A DNA stretch of 33,231 nt from positions 1 to 33,231 of the forward strand of contig CAJCHZ010000121.1 in the NCBI GenBank assembly GCA_903970165.1, given 5' to 3'. The DNA is from Betaproteobacteria bacterium (lineage in GTDB: Bacteria > Acidobacteriota > Terriglobia > Acidiferrales > UBA7541). Position 1 is the first letter of the stretch, and each line of letters begins with the position of its first letter. The position numbers were made by a program, and so were the translations under genes. Shown in pieces: positions 1 to 6,885 of the stretch. Under the pieces are notes generated by a model. It worked only from the letters and a program-made list of their open reading frames with translations. It did not search any database and was not told the DNA's origin.

Positions 1-129
1 CGCGTAATTCCACTTTCTTCCCGCCCCAAAGAGCGGTAATTTTCCATTGCACTGTTTTGTCCTCCTCGGTGTTTCTTCTAACCAGCTGAAACATTACCGA
101 GTTAGGGTGGAACAGTGCTATTTAATTTC

Positions 130-837
130 GGGATTCAGGATTAAATCCGCTTTGCGTAATTGCGGCTTCGAGTTTCCCCATGGCCAGGGCGTGACAATCA
201 ACCTGGCTCCCGCGGATGTCCGCAAAGAAGGCTCAGCGTTCGATCTGCCTATGGCTCTGGGACTCATCGGCTGCATGGGGCATTTTTTTTTGCAAACAGC
301 TCAACGAATCCATGTTCTTGGGTGAGCTATCGCTCGATGGCACTGTACGCCCTGTTCGTGGCGCACTTTCCGCCGCGCTTGCCGCCAGGGAATCCGGCCT
401 GAAATCTCTAGCCGTTCCAGAAGCGAATGCCCGCGAGACAGCCGTGGTGGAAGGCGTAAACATCTTCGCGCTGAAGTACCCGCCGTGAAGTACAAAGAAC
501 TCCGTGCCCCATCTTCTTCCGAGGATTCGAGCGCCGTGCGCGGACGCGTCATCGCCGCCAGGGACCGGCAAATGGCGCGCTATCACGCGGACAAAAATAC
601 TTTCGCGAACGCCCAGATGCTTCCCAAGATGATCCGCAAGCATTGCGCCATCTCCGCTGAAGGCGAAAAATTACTGGAAAATGCCATCACTCGTCTCGGC
701 CTCTCCGCGCGCGCCCACGACCGCATCCTGAAAGTCGCCCGCACCATCGCCGACCTCGACGCTTCCGAAAACATCGACAGCGCCACCTCAGCGAAGCCAT
801 GCAATACCGCGCGCTCGACCGTTCCTACTGGGCTTAG
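130..837 (+). pseudogene. comM: Decayed comM/yifB (Mg-chelatase-like AAA+ helicase) gene
   Basis: Remnants of a ComM/YifB ATPase, whose intact relatives are about 500 residues and act as branch-migration helicases in natural transformation. Similarity starts near 130 (RIKSALRNCGFEFPHG, then NLAPADVRKEGSAFDLP). It shifts frame at a run of nine T (283-291) and resumes as FLGELSLDGTVRPVRGALSA through VNIFALK. At about 473-479 it jumps to the C-terminal part: VPAVKYKELR, SSAVRGRVIAARDRQ, then ITRLGLSARAHDRILKVART. The whole central AAA+ core (Walker A, Walker B, sensor), roughly 220 codons, is missing. A further 1-nt deletion near 780 puts the true tail (HLSEAMQYRALDRSYWA, stop 835-837) in another frame. 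The first 40-odd residues are also absent. With this many independent lesions it cannot make a working helicase. A single frameshift could be a sequencing error, but the large deletion is not easily explained that way. Confidence 0.88.
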
Positions 838-971
838 CCCTCATCTTTTCCCTTTGTTTTGCCTCGCCATCCGCACGACTTCCCCAAGTGCTCCATTGAC
901 TTAGGTTTGGGCGCTGTGTTACCGATAAGTGCGCTCTCTTGGGTGTATCATTCCCATGGCGGGCGTCATGA

Positions 972-1457
972 ATGGGCACAGACCCTAAGCACCTCGAAAT
1001 CACGCTGGAGACGCAGGTCGATAGCGTAAACGTCGCCGAGGAGATGTGTCTTCGCGTCGCGGAAGCCGCTGGTTTCGGCGAGGACGATTGCTACAAAATC
1101 GGCATGAGCGTTCGCGAAGGCGTAATCAACGCGTTTCACTACGGCAATAAAGAGCGCCCCGACAAGAAAATTCACCTCGCTGTGGACCTGACCAACGACA
1201 AAATGATCATCCACGTTTTGGATGAAGGCACGGGGTTCACCCTTGCAAGTGTTCCGGACCCGCTGGCCGAAGAGAATTTGCTGAGCACCTCCGGCCGTGG
1301 AATTTTCCTCATGCGGGCCTTTATGGATGAATTCGACGTAGTCTCCGGGCGTACTGGCGGCGCAGAAATAGTCATGGCAAAAAAGTTGCCCCTGCAGGAA
1401 AACCCGGGGACCAACGGCCAGGGCAGCCAGGGCGCCTCACCGCACCAAGGAGCGTAA
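972..1457 (+). CDS. Anti-sigma factor serine kinase, RsbW/SpoIIAB-like (HATPase)
   Basis: A 161-residue GHKL ATPase of the anti-sigma regulatory factor family. The N box is visible as SVREGVINAFHYGN (about residues 47-60), the G1 box as DEGTGF, and the G2 region as TSGRGIFLMRAFMDEF. In this family the protein binds and inhibits a sigma factor, or phosphorylates a STAS-domain antagonist on serine. The last 20 residues are a Gly/Gln/Ser-rich tail outside the fold. The gene ends 8 bp before the STAS gene, so the two are almost certainly co-transcribed as a partner-switching pair. No sigma factor gene is adjacent. The start ATG at 972 has only a weak ribosome binding site. Confidence 0.9.
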   Translation: MGTDPKHLEITLETQVDSVNVAEEMCLRVAEAAGFGEDDCYKIGMSVREGVINAFHYGNKERPDKKIHLAVDLTNDKMIIHVLDEGTGFTLASVPDPLAEENLLSTSGRGIFLMRAFMDEFDVVSGRTGGAEIVMAKKLPLQENPGTNGQGSQGASPHQGA

Positions 1458-1465
1458 ACGAAATC

Positions 1466-1810
1466 ATGCCTTTGCGCGCGACACATCGAGATGCTGGTCA
1501 GGCTACCGTCCTGGATTTGAGCGGCAAGATTACGCTCGGAGAGGGAAGCGCGCTGCTGCGCACGACCGTTCGCAAGCTGCTCGATGATCAGCGCACCAGA
1601 ATCCTTCTAAACCTGGCGGACGTGGACTATATTGACAGCTCCGGAATCGGCGAGCTCGTCAGCGCCTACACCACAGTGAAGGGCCGCGGTGGCGAGCTCA
1701 AGCTGCTTCACCTCACGAAGAAAGTGCATGACCTGCTCCAGCTCACCAAACTCTTCACCGTCTTCGAAGTCTATTCCGACGAGAGCACTGCCCTAAACAG
1801 CTTCCAGTAG
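1466..1810 (+). CDS. STAS-domain anti-sigma factor antagonist (SpoIIAA/RsbV-like)
   Basis: A 114-residue single STAS domain. The phosphorylation loop reads DYIDSSGIGELVSAY, with Ser58/Ser59 at the site normally phosphorylated by the RsbW-type kinase. In the unphosphorylated state such proteins titrate the kinase away from its sigma factor. The AAGGAG ribosome binding site (1447-1452) lies inside the end of the upstream kinase gene, indicating translational coupling. The phosphatase that would reactivate it could be the RsbU-like PP2C encoded at 14546-15679; this is inference from family roles. Confidence 0.92.
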   Translation: MPLRATHRDAGQATVLDLSGKITLGEGSALLRTTVRKLLDDQRTRILLNLADVDYIDSSGIGELVSAYTTVKGRGGELKLLHLTKKVHDLLQLTKLFTVFEVYSDESTALNSFQ

Positions 1811-1904
1811 CTTCCCGCATCCGGCCAGAAGCTGACCCTCGCTTATACTCCCTCGCTCGAACCCTTTTTCTGCGGCACAATACTTAAATGGGCATCCCGC
1901 TTTC

Positions 1905-3068
1905 ATGAAGGACGGCTCGGACACAGCGTGGATCGCAGCGCGAGCCAGTGCCATCGGCTTTCATCATTGCGCCGTCGTGCGCCTCCAAGAATTCCCCGAA
2001 CTGGAGCGAACGGAAGAATGGCTCGCGCGTGGCTACGCCGGCGAAATGAAGTATCTCTCCGACGCGCGACGCGCCAATCCGCAAACGGTAATGCCCGGTT
2101 TGCGCAGCGTAATCGTCTGCGCCCTGAGCTACAACACGGCCGCGCCGCGCTCGACATATGCCCTGCAGGAGGAGACCGCCGAGCCCCGCGGTTGGATTTC
2201 CCGCTACGCCTGGGGCCAGGACTACCACGAAGTCCTTAAGGAGAAGCTCCAGACGCTCGCCAGCGCCCTCTCCGAGCGATTCGCCGGCTCTTTTGAAGCG
2301 CGTGTTTACGCCGATACCGGGCCGCTGCACGAGCGCGTCATTGCCAAGCATGCCGGACTTGGCTGGCTCGGCAAAAACACTCTTTTGCTCAACTCAAGGT
2401 TGGGTTCCTGGTTCTTTCTAGGTGTCATTCTCACGACCCTTGATATTCAGCCCACACTCGGCCCGTCCGATTTGCCCCCCGCCAATTTCTGCGGTTCTTG
2501 CACAAAATGTCTCGACGCTTGTCCGACTGGAGCCTTGGTCCAGCCTTACGTTATGGACGCTCGCCTTTGCATTTCCTACCTGACCATCGAGCTTCGCGGC
2601 AGCATCCCGGAAAAACTGCGCGAGCCCATCGGCCACCACGTCTTCGGCTGCGACATTTGCCAGGACGTCTGCCCCTGGAACCGGCGCGCCCCTATTACCC
2701 AGGCGCGGGAGTTCCAGCCAAGGACTTTTCCACAGGGCATGGAGCGTCAGCATCTGCCTCCAGACCCGACCGCCGCAGAATCGTTGCAGTCAGAATCAAT
2801 GGAAGCCGAATCTCTCTTTTTGCCCCGGCTCGAATGGCTCGCCTCCATGACCGAAGAACAGTTCCGCACCGTGTTCCAAGGAAGCCCCGTAAAGCGCACC
2901 AAGTGGCGCGGTCTGGTTCGTAACGCCTGTATCGCCTTAGGCAATTCCAGGCCAGACCGCGGAACAAGCCATCACCAAAGGATTTGCGCGCTCCTCGCGC
3001 AGCTTTCCGCCTCGACAGAGCCAAGCATCGCCGAGTCTGCCCAATGGGCCCTTTCGCGCATCCAATAG
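1905..3068 (+). CDS. queG: Epoxyqueuosine reductase QueG
   Basis: A 387-residue cobalamin- and iron-sulfur-dependent enzyme that reduces epoxyqueuosine to queuosine in the wobble position of tRNAs with GUN anticodons. The catalytic region reads VYADTGPLHERVIAKHAGLGW, with Asp137 the likely general acid. It is followed by GKNTLLLNSRLGSWFFLG. Two [4Fe-4S] clusters are supported by CGSCTKCLDACP (Cys196, 199, 202, 206) and CDICQDVCPWN (from Cys249). The C-terminus (SPVKRTKWRGLVRNACIALG onward) is the HEAT-like tail found in long QueG proteins. Length and motif order match the family. It sits 94 bp after the STAS gene, with no other queuosine gene in the window. Confidence 0.95.
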   Translation: MKDGSDTAWIAARASAIGFHHCAVVRLQEFPELERTEEWLARGYAGEMKYLSDARRANPQTVMPGLRSVIVCALSYNTAAPRSTYALQEETAEPRGWISRYAWGQDYHEVLKEKLQTLASALSERFAGSFEARVYADTGPLHERVIAKHAGLGWLGKNTLLLNSRLGSWFFLGVILTTLDIQPTLGPSDLPPANFCGSCTKCLDACPTGALVQPYVMDARLCISYLTIELRGSIPEKLREPIGHHVFGCDICQDVCPWNRRAPITQAREFQPRTFPQGMERQHLPPDPTAAESLQSESMEAESLFLPRLEWLASMTEEQFRTVFQGSPVKRTKWRGLVRNACIALGNSRPDRGTSHHQRICALLAQLSASTEPSIAESAQWALSRIQ

Positions 3069-3186
3069 CTGCGACGAGTTTTCAGCCTGCGAGTGCTGCC
3101 GTCCGGATGGGCCTTTAAGGGCTCACGGGGCGCGCAGTATGATACAGTCGGCAGGTCAGCCAGCCTCCTCGCCGCAGGAGATCCCC

Positions 3187-3936
3187 ATGAACCGCCGGAA
3201 ATTTTTGGTGAACACCGGGATTCTCGGCGCGGGTCTGTTCGGAGCGAACAGCGGCGCTAATTCAGGATGGCGCTCCGGCACCGCTATGGATTTAGAACCA
3301 AATCTAAAATTGGAGGAAAAACCCGTGGCATTTACCCTGCCCCCACTGCCGTACTCGTTCGACGCACTCGAGCCCTATATCGATGCAAAGACCATGGAGA
3401 TTCATCACGACAAGCACCATGGCGCCTACGTCACCAACTTGAACAAAGCCCTCGATGGTCACGCGGATCTTCAGGCTAAGTCCCTCGACGATCTCCTGAA
3501 GAATCTCGACGCCATCCCGGAAAACATTCGCGGTGCGGTCCGCAACAACGCCGGAGGCCATTGGAACCACTCCCTCTTCTGGACACAAATGAAAAAAGGC
3601 GGTGGCGGCGAACCCAAGGGCGATCTGTCTGCGGCGATCGCTGCGGCGTTTGGTTCCTTCGCGGGCTTTCAGGAAAAATTCGCGGCGGCCGGTCTCGGCC
3701 GCTTCGGTTCCGGCTGGGCCTGGCTCATCGTCAAGGACGGCAAACTCGCGATTGATTCCACGCCGAATCAAGACACGCCTTTCCTGCTAGGCGGCAAAGC
3801 TGTTCTGGGTCTGGACGTCTGGGAACACGCCTACTACTTGAAGTACCAAAACGTTCGCGCCGATTACATCAAAGCCTGGTGGAATGTCGTCGATTGGGAT
3901 TCCGCCGCGCAGCACTACGCCGCCGCGAAGAAGTAA
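3187..3936 (+). CDS. sodA: Superoxide dismutase [Mn/Fe], Tat-exported
   Basis: A 249-residue Mn/Fe-family superoxide dismutase with an N-terminal twin-arginine signal. The start at 3187 is chosen because GCAGGAG precedes it at good spacing and the protein then begins MNRRKFLVNTGILGAGLFG, a Tat-like n-region and hydrophobic core. The mature part starts near the second block (TLPPLPYSFDALEP). Metal ligands are in MEIHHDKHHGAYV, GGHWNHSLFW and LDVWEHAYYLKY (Asp and His). The Gly in GGHWNH and Gln in TPNQDTP follow the Mn-type rather than the Fe-type pattern. Export would place superoxide detoxification in the periplasm. A terminator follows directly. An ATG 48 bp upstream is in frame but would bury the Tat signal. 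Confidence 0.93.
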   Translation: MNRRKFLVNTGILGAGLFGANSGANSGWRSGTAMDLEPNLKLEEKPVAFTLPPLPYSFDALEPYIDAKTMEIHHDKHHGAYVTNLNKALDGHADLQAKSLDDLLKNLDAIPENIRGAVRNNAGGHWNHSLFWTQMKKGGGGEPKGDLSAAIAAAFGSFAGFQEKFAAAGLGRFGSGWAWLIVKDGKLAIDSTPNQDTPFLLGGKAVLGLDVWEHAYYLKYQNVRADYIKAWWNVVDWDSAAQHYAAAKK

Positions 3937-3968
3937 TTCGCGCGCAACTCTGACACGCGAAAACACCA

Positions 3969-4009
3969 AGGCCCGGTTCGCTCTCATCGAACCGGGCCTC
4001 ATATTTTTT
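3969..4009 (+). terminator. Rho-independent terminator after the SOD gene
   Basis: A perfect 12-bp stem (AGGCCCGGTTCG at 3969-3980 with CGAACCGGGCCT at 3988-3999), loop CTCTCAT, then a T-run at 4004-4009. It lies between convergent genes. The minus-strand exit also has a short T-run, so it may serve the LuxR-type gene as well. Confidence 0.88.
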
Positions 4010-4028
4010 CTACGTCTTGTCTTTTGAA

Positions 4029-4583
4029 CTATGCTGTCATCGAGCGCTTGGGCAGTGGCACCACGGCAACGGAATATCCTTGCCCCGTCGGAGCATAAGA
4101 GCGCGTTTCCCGAGTCGCGATCGGTGTGGGTAGGGCCATGGTCATCGGCCCCATAGAGCTCCGTGACGCTTCACGCACCAGCTCCATACGCCCGCGCACG
4201 CGAAACTTCGCAAGTAACGCCGATACATGGAATTTCACGGTACGCTCCGATAGATTCAGTGTTGCGGCGATTTCCTTGTTGGCCAGGCTCTTCATCACGC
4301 CGCCGAGTACTTCTTCTTCGCGTCGCGTCAGCTTGACAGGGCTGCTCACGGAATGTCCCGCTTGCAGCAGTTTTTCCGCCTTCTCGGCCAGGCCTTCCAG
4401 GATTTCGTTTTCGGCCTTCACCATCACCTCGTAATCGCTCGGATTTTGCCCTCGCACCATACAGTGCATCGCCAGCAAGCCCGCGGCCTGGTCCACAGGA
4501 AAGCAGCCCTCAGGGCCTGCGTCGACATGAAAATGCGTTACACCAGTGTTTTTTTCGTAGAAATAATAACGATCGCGGTACAT
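4029..4583 (-). CDS. LuxR-family (GerE-type HTH) transcriptional regulator
   Basis: The C-terminal third is a GerE/LuxR helix-turn-helix: LTRREEEVLGGVMKSLANKE, then IAATLNLSERTVKFHVSALLAKF. This is the typical DNA-binding tetrahelix of NarL/LuxR proteins. The N-terminal part (MYRDRYYFYEKNTGVTHFHV onward) carries no receiver aspartate motif and I cannot assign it a ligand. An Ala/Thr/Pro-rich tail follows the HTH. The start is uncertain. ATG at 4583 gives 184 residues and is preferred because the residues upstream look non-coding. A GTG at 4682 in the same frame would give 217 residues, and neither start has a clear ribosome binding site. The gene is convergent with the SOD gene and shares the terminator region. 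Its targets are unknown. Confidence 0.82.
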   Translation of the reverse strand: MYRDRYYFYEKNTGVTHFHVDAGPEGCFPVDQAAGLLAMHCMVRGQNPSDYEVMVKAENEILEGLAEKAEKLLQAGHSVSSPVKLTRREEEVLGGVMKSLANKEIAATLNLSERTVKFHVSALLAKFRVRGRMELVREASRSSMGPMTMALPTPIATRETRSYAPTGQGYSVAVVPLPKRSMTA

Positions 4584-5157
4584 GGCCGACCGGGAACTGC
4601 TCAATGGATGATGCTGTTCACTTCTGCGGATAAGCTTCACACGCACCCCTCTGTATGCGGCCTCGGAATATTGCCGAAGCACTTTTTTAGATTTGAGCCC
4701 CCGTTAAGAGGCGAGTTGCTTACCGTAGGCAAGCGGCCAGGTAAGAAGCCAAACATCGGGCGGGGAACCCGGTACCTGGGGCCTGAAAAAGGCCGCACCG
4801 GGCGCGAGAAGGAGCCCCCTGCCAGTTCGCCTGCGTTGTTTCGCCGAACCGCACTATCCCTGCATTTGCTTGTCCGAATCCCCGGGTTCGCAACTCCTTT
4901 TAAAATGCAGTACTTACGCAAGCCCTCTTATGAAATGGCACTTGAGCGGAGGTACTAATTGCACGGTCCGCGAAATTTTTCCATAAGAACTCAGTCCACC
5001 TGTGGAAAAGCGGCCTGTTTCATTTTGGAGTCCTATTGGGAATCAACAGGCTTTAAGGATTGTTAACAGTTTGTTAAAAGGAGTGTAAAGCCGCGGAATG
5101 GCCAAAGCCTTTGGAAAGTTTCTGTGGAAATCCAGTGGAAATGTTTTACTGTGCTCG
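4584..5157. other. Intergenic region with hairpin and AT-rich inverted repeat
   Basis: No convincing gene here. At 4768-4802 a composite hairpin pairs CCCGGT with ACCGGG and encloses a GGCC/GGCC stem. It lies in the likely leader of the minus-strand regulator. At 5049-5092 an AT-rich segment is bounded by the inverted repeat GGCTTTA/TAAAGCC and contains the palindrome TGTTAACA. Near 5001 and 5123-5142 the octamer-like string TGTGGAAA/AGTGGAAAT recurs. I could not match the hairpin to a riboswitch class that I know. Confidence 0.4.
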
Positions 5158-6423
5158 TCAGTAGGCAAGGATCCGCGTTTGCTCCGGTGAGATCAATTCG
5201 TAAGTTACACCACGCCAACGCGTCTTCCGCGTGATCAACGAGCTTAAAAAATTTGCCACGTAAAGAAACGGGACGCACACCGGCAGCAGCACGTAAATCC
5301 ATGAAGCGCTGGCAATCTGGGAACGATACGCGGGCAGTGCTTCTGACACAGCGGCCGCCCTCAACGCCCCTCGAATCATCGCCAATAGCAACGGCAAAAA
5401 TGTAAGTATCGCCAGATGAAACGATGGACGCGTTGCTAGAAAATCACTCAGCGTCAAAAAGATTCCCAACAGGAAAGATAGGCAATAAAGCAAATGCGCC
5501 CCCGCGGCCATCCCCCAAATCTTTTCCGCATAAACCCGCGTAATCAAAATCTGCCGGTTGGTGAATTCCATCAAGCCCTTGAAATCTGTTTCCACAAAAG
5601 AAGGCACCAGGCATTCCGGCAAAAAAACAATCGAGCGGTTCGCGCGTTCCAGCGCGCGCGTCATTGAGTAATCATCGCTCACCGAATTCCGCCATTCGTC
5701 AACGATTCCCGATTGGTCAAACACGCTGCGCCGGATCGCCGTTCCTCCGCCCCAGCAGAAGTTCTTTCCCTTTTCCGTCAGCATGGTCACAACGGGCGCG
5801 TTCCACGCCGCCAGCATCGCTGTCGCCAGGTTTCCCCGGTTCGGGATTAGCCATCGCATCGTGCTGGTCGCTCCGATACGCGAATCGCTCAACGGTGCCA
5901 CCATGTGGTGCAGCCAGTTTTTCCCCGGCCGCCCGTCCGAGTCCACAAACACCAGGACGTCAAACCCTTCCCCCAGTTGCGCAATCCCCATGCGAAGATT
6001 GTTCACTTTCTCGCCGCATCCGTCAGGTTTTTCCGTCAGCACAAGATGCGCCTTCGCGCGCGATGAGGAAATCACTCGTTTCACGACGTTGTAAGCAGGA
6101 TCAGTCGAGGAAGCAATCAGAAAAAAGATTTCGTAGTTTTGATAATCAAACTCGGTCAGCGCAACCAGGTTGCGTTCCAGCGCAGGCTCCATTCCCTTGC
6201 ACGGGCAAAGCACCGCCGTTTTCGGAGAATAAAATCCCGGATCCGTGTGCAGCCGCCGCCGCGTATACCCCAGCCATTGTAGCCCTTGCCCGATCAGATA
6301 GAGACCCAGCAGGCTCTGCGAAATCGCCAGAAAATAGAAAATATACGATAAGGTGTCCACGTCTCTCGAGACTAGCAGACTGCCGGCTCTCGCGCTTAAC
6401 CTCGTGTGCAGGTAGAATCGCAC
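5158..6423 (-). CDS. Membrane glycosyltransferase family 2, HpnI/ceramide glucosyltransferase-like
   Basis: A GT2 enzyme of up to 421 residues with an N-terminal membrane segment (IFYFLAISQSLLGLYLIGQG). A cytosolic catalytic domain follows, then two or three C-terminal membrane helices (about residues 320-400). Catalytic features in order are the nucleotide-sugar site VLCPCKGMEPALERNL, the DxD-like VFVDSDGRPG, WGGGTAIRRSVFD, the acceptor motif SDDYSMTRALE, and a NRQILITRVY segment at the (Q/R)xxR position. These are the marks of the ceramide glucosyltransferase/HpnI family, which adds a sugar to a sphingoid or hopanoid lipid. The real acceptor cannot be read from sequence. The GTG at 6423 has an AAGG-type site upstream. 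A GTG at 6360 that begins just before the membrane helix is a credible alternative, removing 21 residues. It is divergent from the YbjQ-family gene. Confidence 0.87.
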   Translation of the reverse strand: MRFYLHTRLSARAGSLLVSRDVDTLSYIFYFLAISQSLLGLYLIGQGLQWLGYTRRRLHTDPGFYSPKTAVLCPCKGMEPALERNLVALTEFDYQNYEIFFLIASSTDPAYNVVKRVISSSRAKAHLVLTEKPDGCGEKVNNLRMGIAQLGEGFDVLVFVDSDGRPGKNWLHHMVAPLSDSRIGATSTMRWLIPNRGNLATAMLAAWNAPVVTMLTEKGKNFCWGGGTAIRRSVFDQSGIVDEWRNSVSDDYSMTRALERANRSIVFLPECLVPSFVETDFKGLMEFTNRQILITRVYAEKIWGMAAGAHLLYCLSFLLGIFLTLSDFLATRPSFHLAILTFLPLLLAMIRGALRAAAVSEALPAYRSQIASASWIYVLLPVCVPFLYVANFLSSLITRKTRWRGVTYELISPEQTRILAY

Positions 6424-6465
6424 CGGTAAACGTACCTTTTAGGCACATTTTGAGGAGACGAAAAA

Positions 6466-6810
6466 ATGCCCAATCGTGTGGACCCGAGCATGGTTACGTC
6501 GGGGTTCGAACTCCCCGGCTATCGCATCGTTCGCAATTTCGGGATTGTGCGCGGCATCATCGTGCGCTCGCGCAGCGTGATCGGAAACCTCGGCGCCGCC
6601 TTGCAAACCATCGTTGGCGGAAACATTACGATTCTCACCAATCTTTGCGAGAAAACTCGCGAAGATGCATACGAACTTCTTCTTCAGCACGCTGGCCAAC
6701 ACGGCGCTAACGCCGTGATCTGCATGCGCTATGACGCGACAGAAGTCATGCAAGGTGTCACCGAAGTCCTGGCCTACGGCACCGCCGTACAGGTCGAACG
6801 CATTCCGTAG
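6466..6810 (+). CDS. YbjQ/UPF0145 family protein
   Basis: A 114-residue protein matching the YbjQ (PF01906) family over its whole length: FELPGYRIVRNFGIVRGIIV, then GNLGAALQTIVGGNI, then the conserved end GANAVICMRYDAT. The family forms pentameric beta-structures sometimes called putative heavy-metal-binding, but the biochemical role is not established. A strong ribosome binding site (GAGGAG, about 6450-6455) precedes the ATG. It is 75 bp upstream of the Ser/Thr kinase gene and could be co-transcribed with it. Confidence 0.9.
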   Translation: MPNRVDPSMVTSGFELPGYRIVRNFGIVRGIIVRSRSVIGNLGAALQTIVGGNITILTNLCEKTREDAYELLLQHAGQHGANAVICMRYDATEVMQGVTEVLAYGTAVQVERIP

Positions 6811-6885
6811 TTCTTCGCGCAACGCCCAGGCAGCGCTCTCCCGAGTCGCGGCGAGCCGCTTTGCAATGATAGAATCGCGCCTTCC

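Noticed and set aside
896..925. TTGACT as -35 box for the anti-sigma kinase gene
   Set aside because: No acceptable -10 hexamer at 16-18 bp spacing.
4768..4802. Possible riboswitch (c-di-GMP or other) in the LuxR-type gene leader
   Set aside because: The hairpin is real, but conserved aptamer nucleotides of the classes I know were not found on either strand.
4860..4912. tRNA T-arm-like string GGGTTCGCAACTC
   Set aside because: No acceptor, D or anticodon stems could be formed around it on either strand.
5001..5142. DnaA-box-like strings TGTGGAAAA and TGTGGAAAT
   Set aside because: One or two mismatches to the consensus, few copies, no dnaA or dnaN nearby, and more than 10 kb from the skew switch.
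5664..6710. A 348-codon plus-strand open frame
   Set aside because: Antisense to the glycosyltransferase and then overlapping the YbjQ-family gene in another frame; Ser/Arg/Pro-rich shadow.
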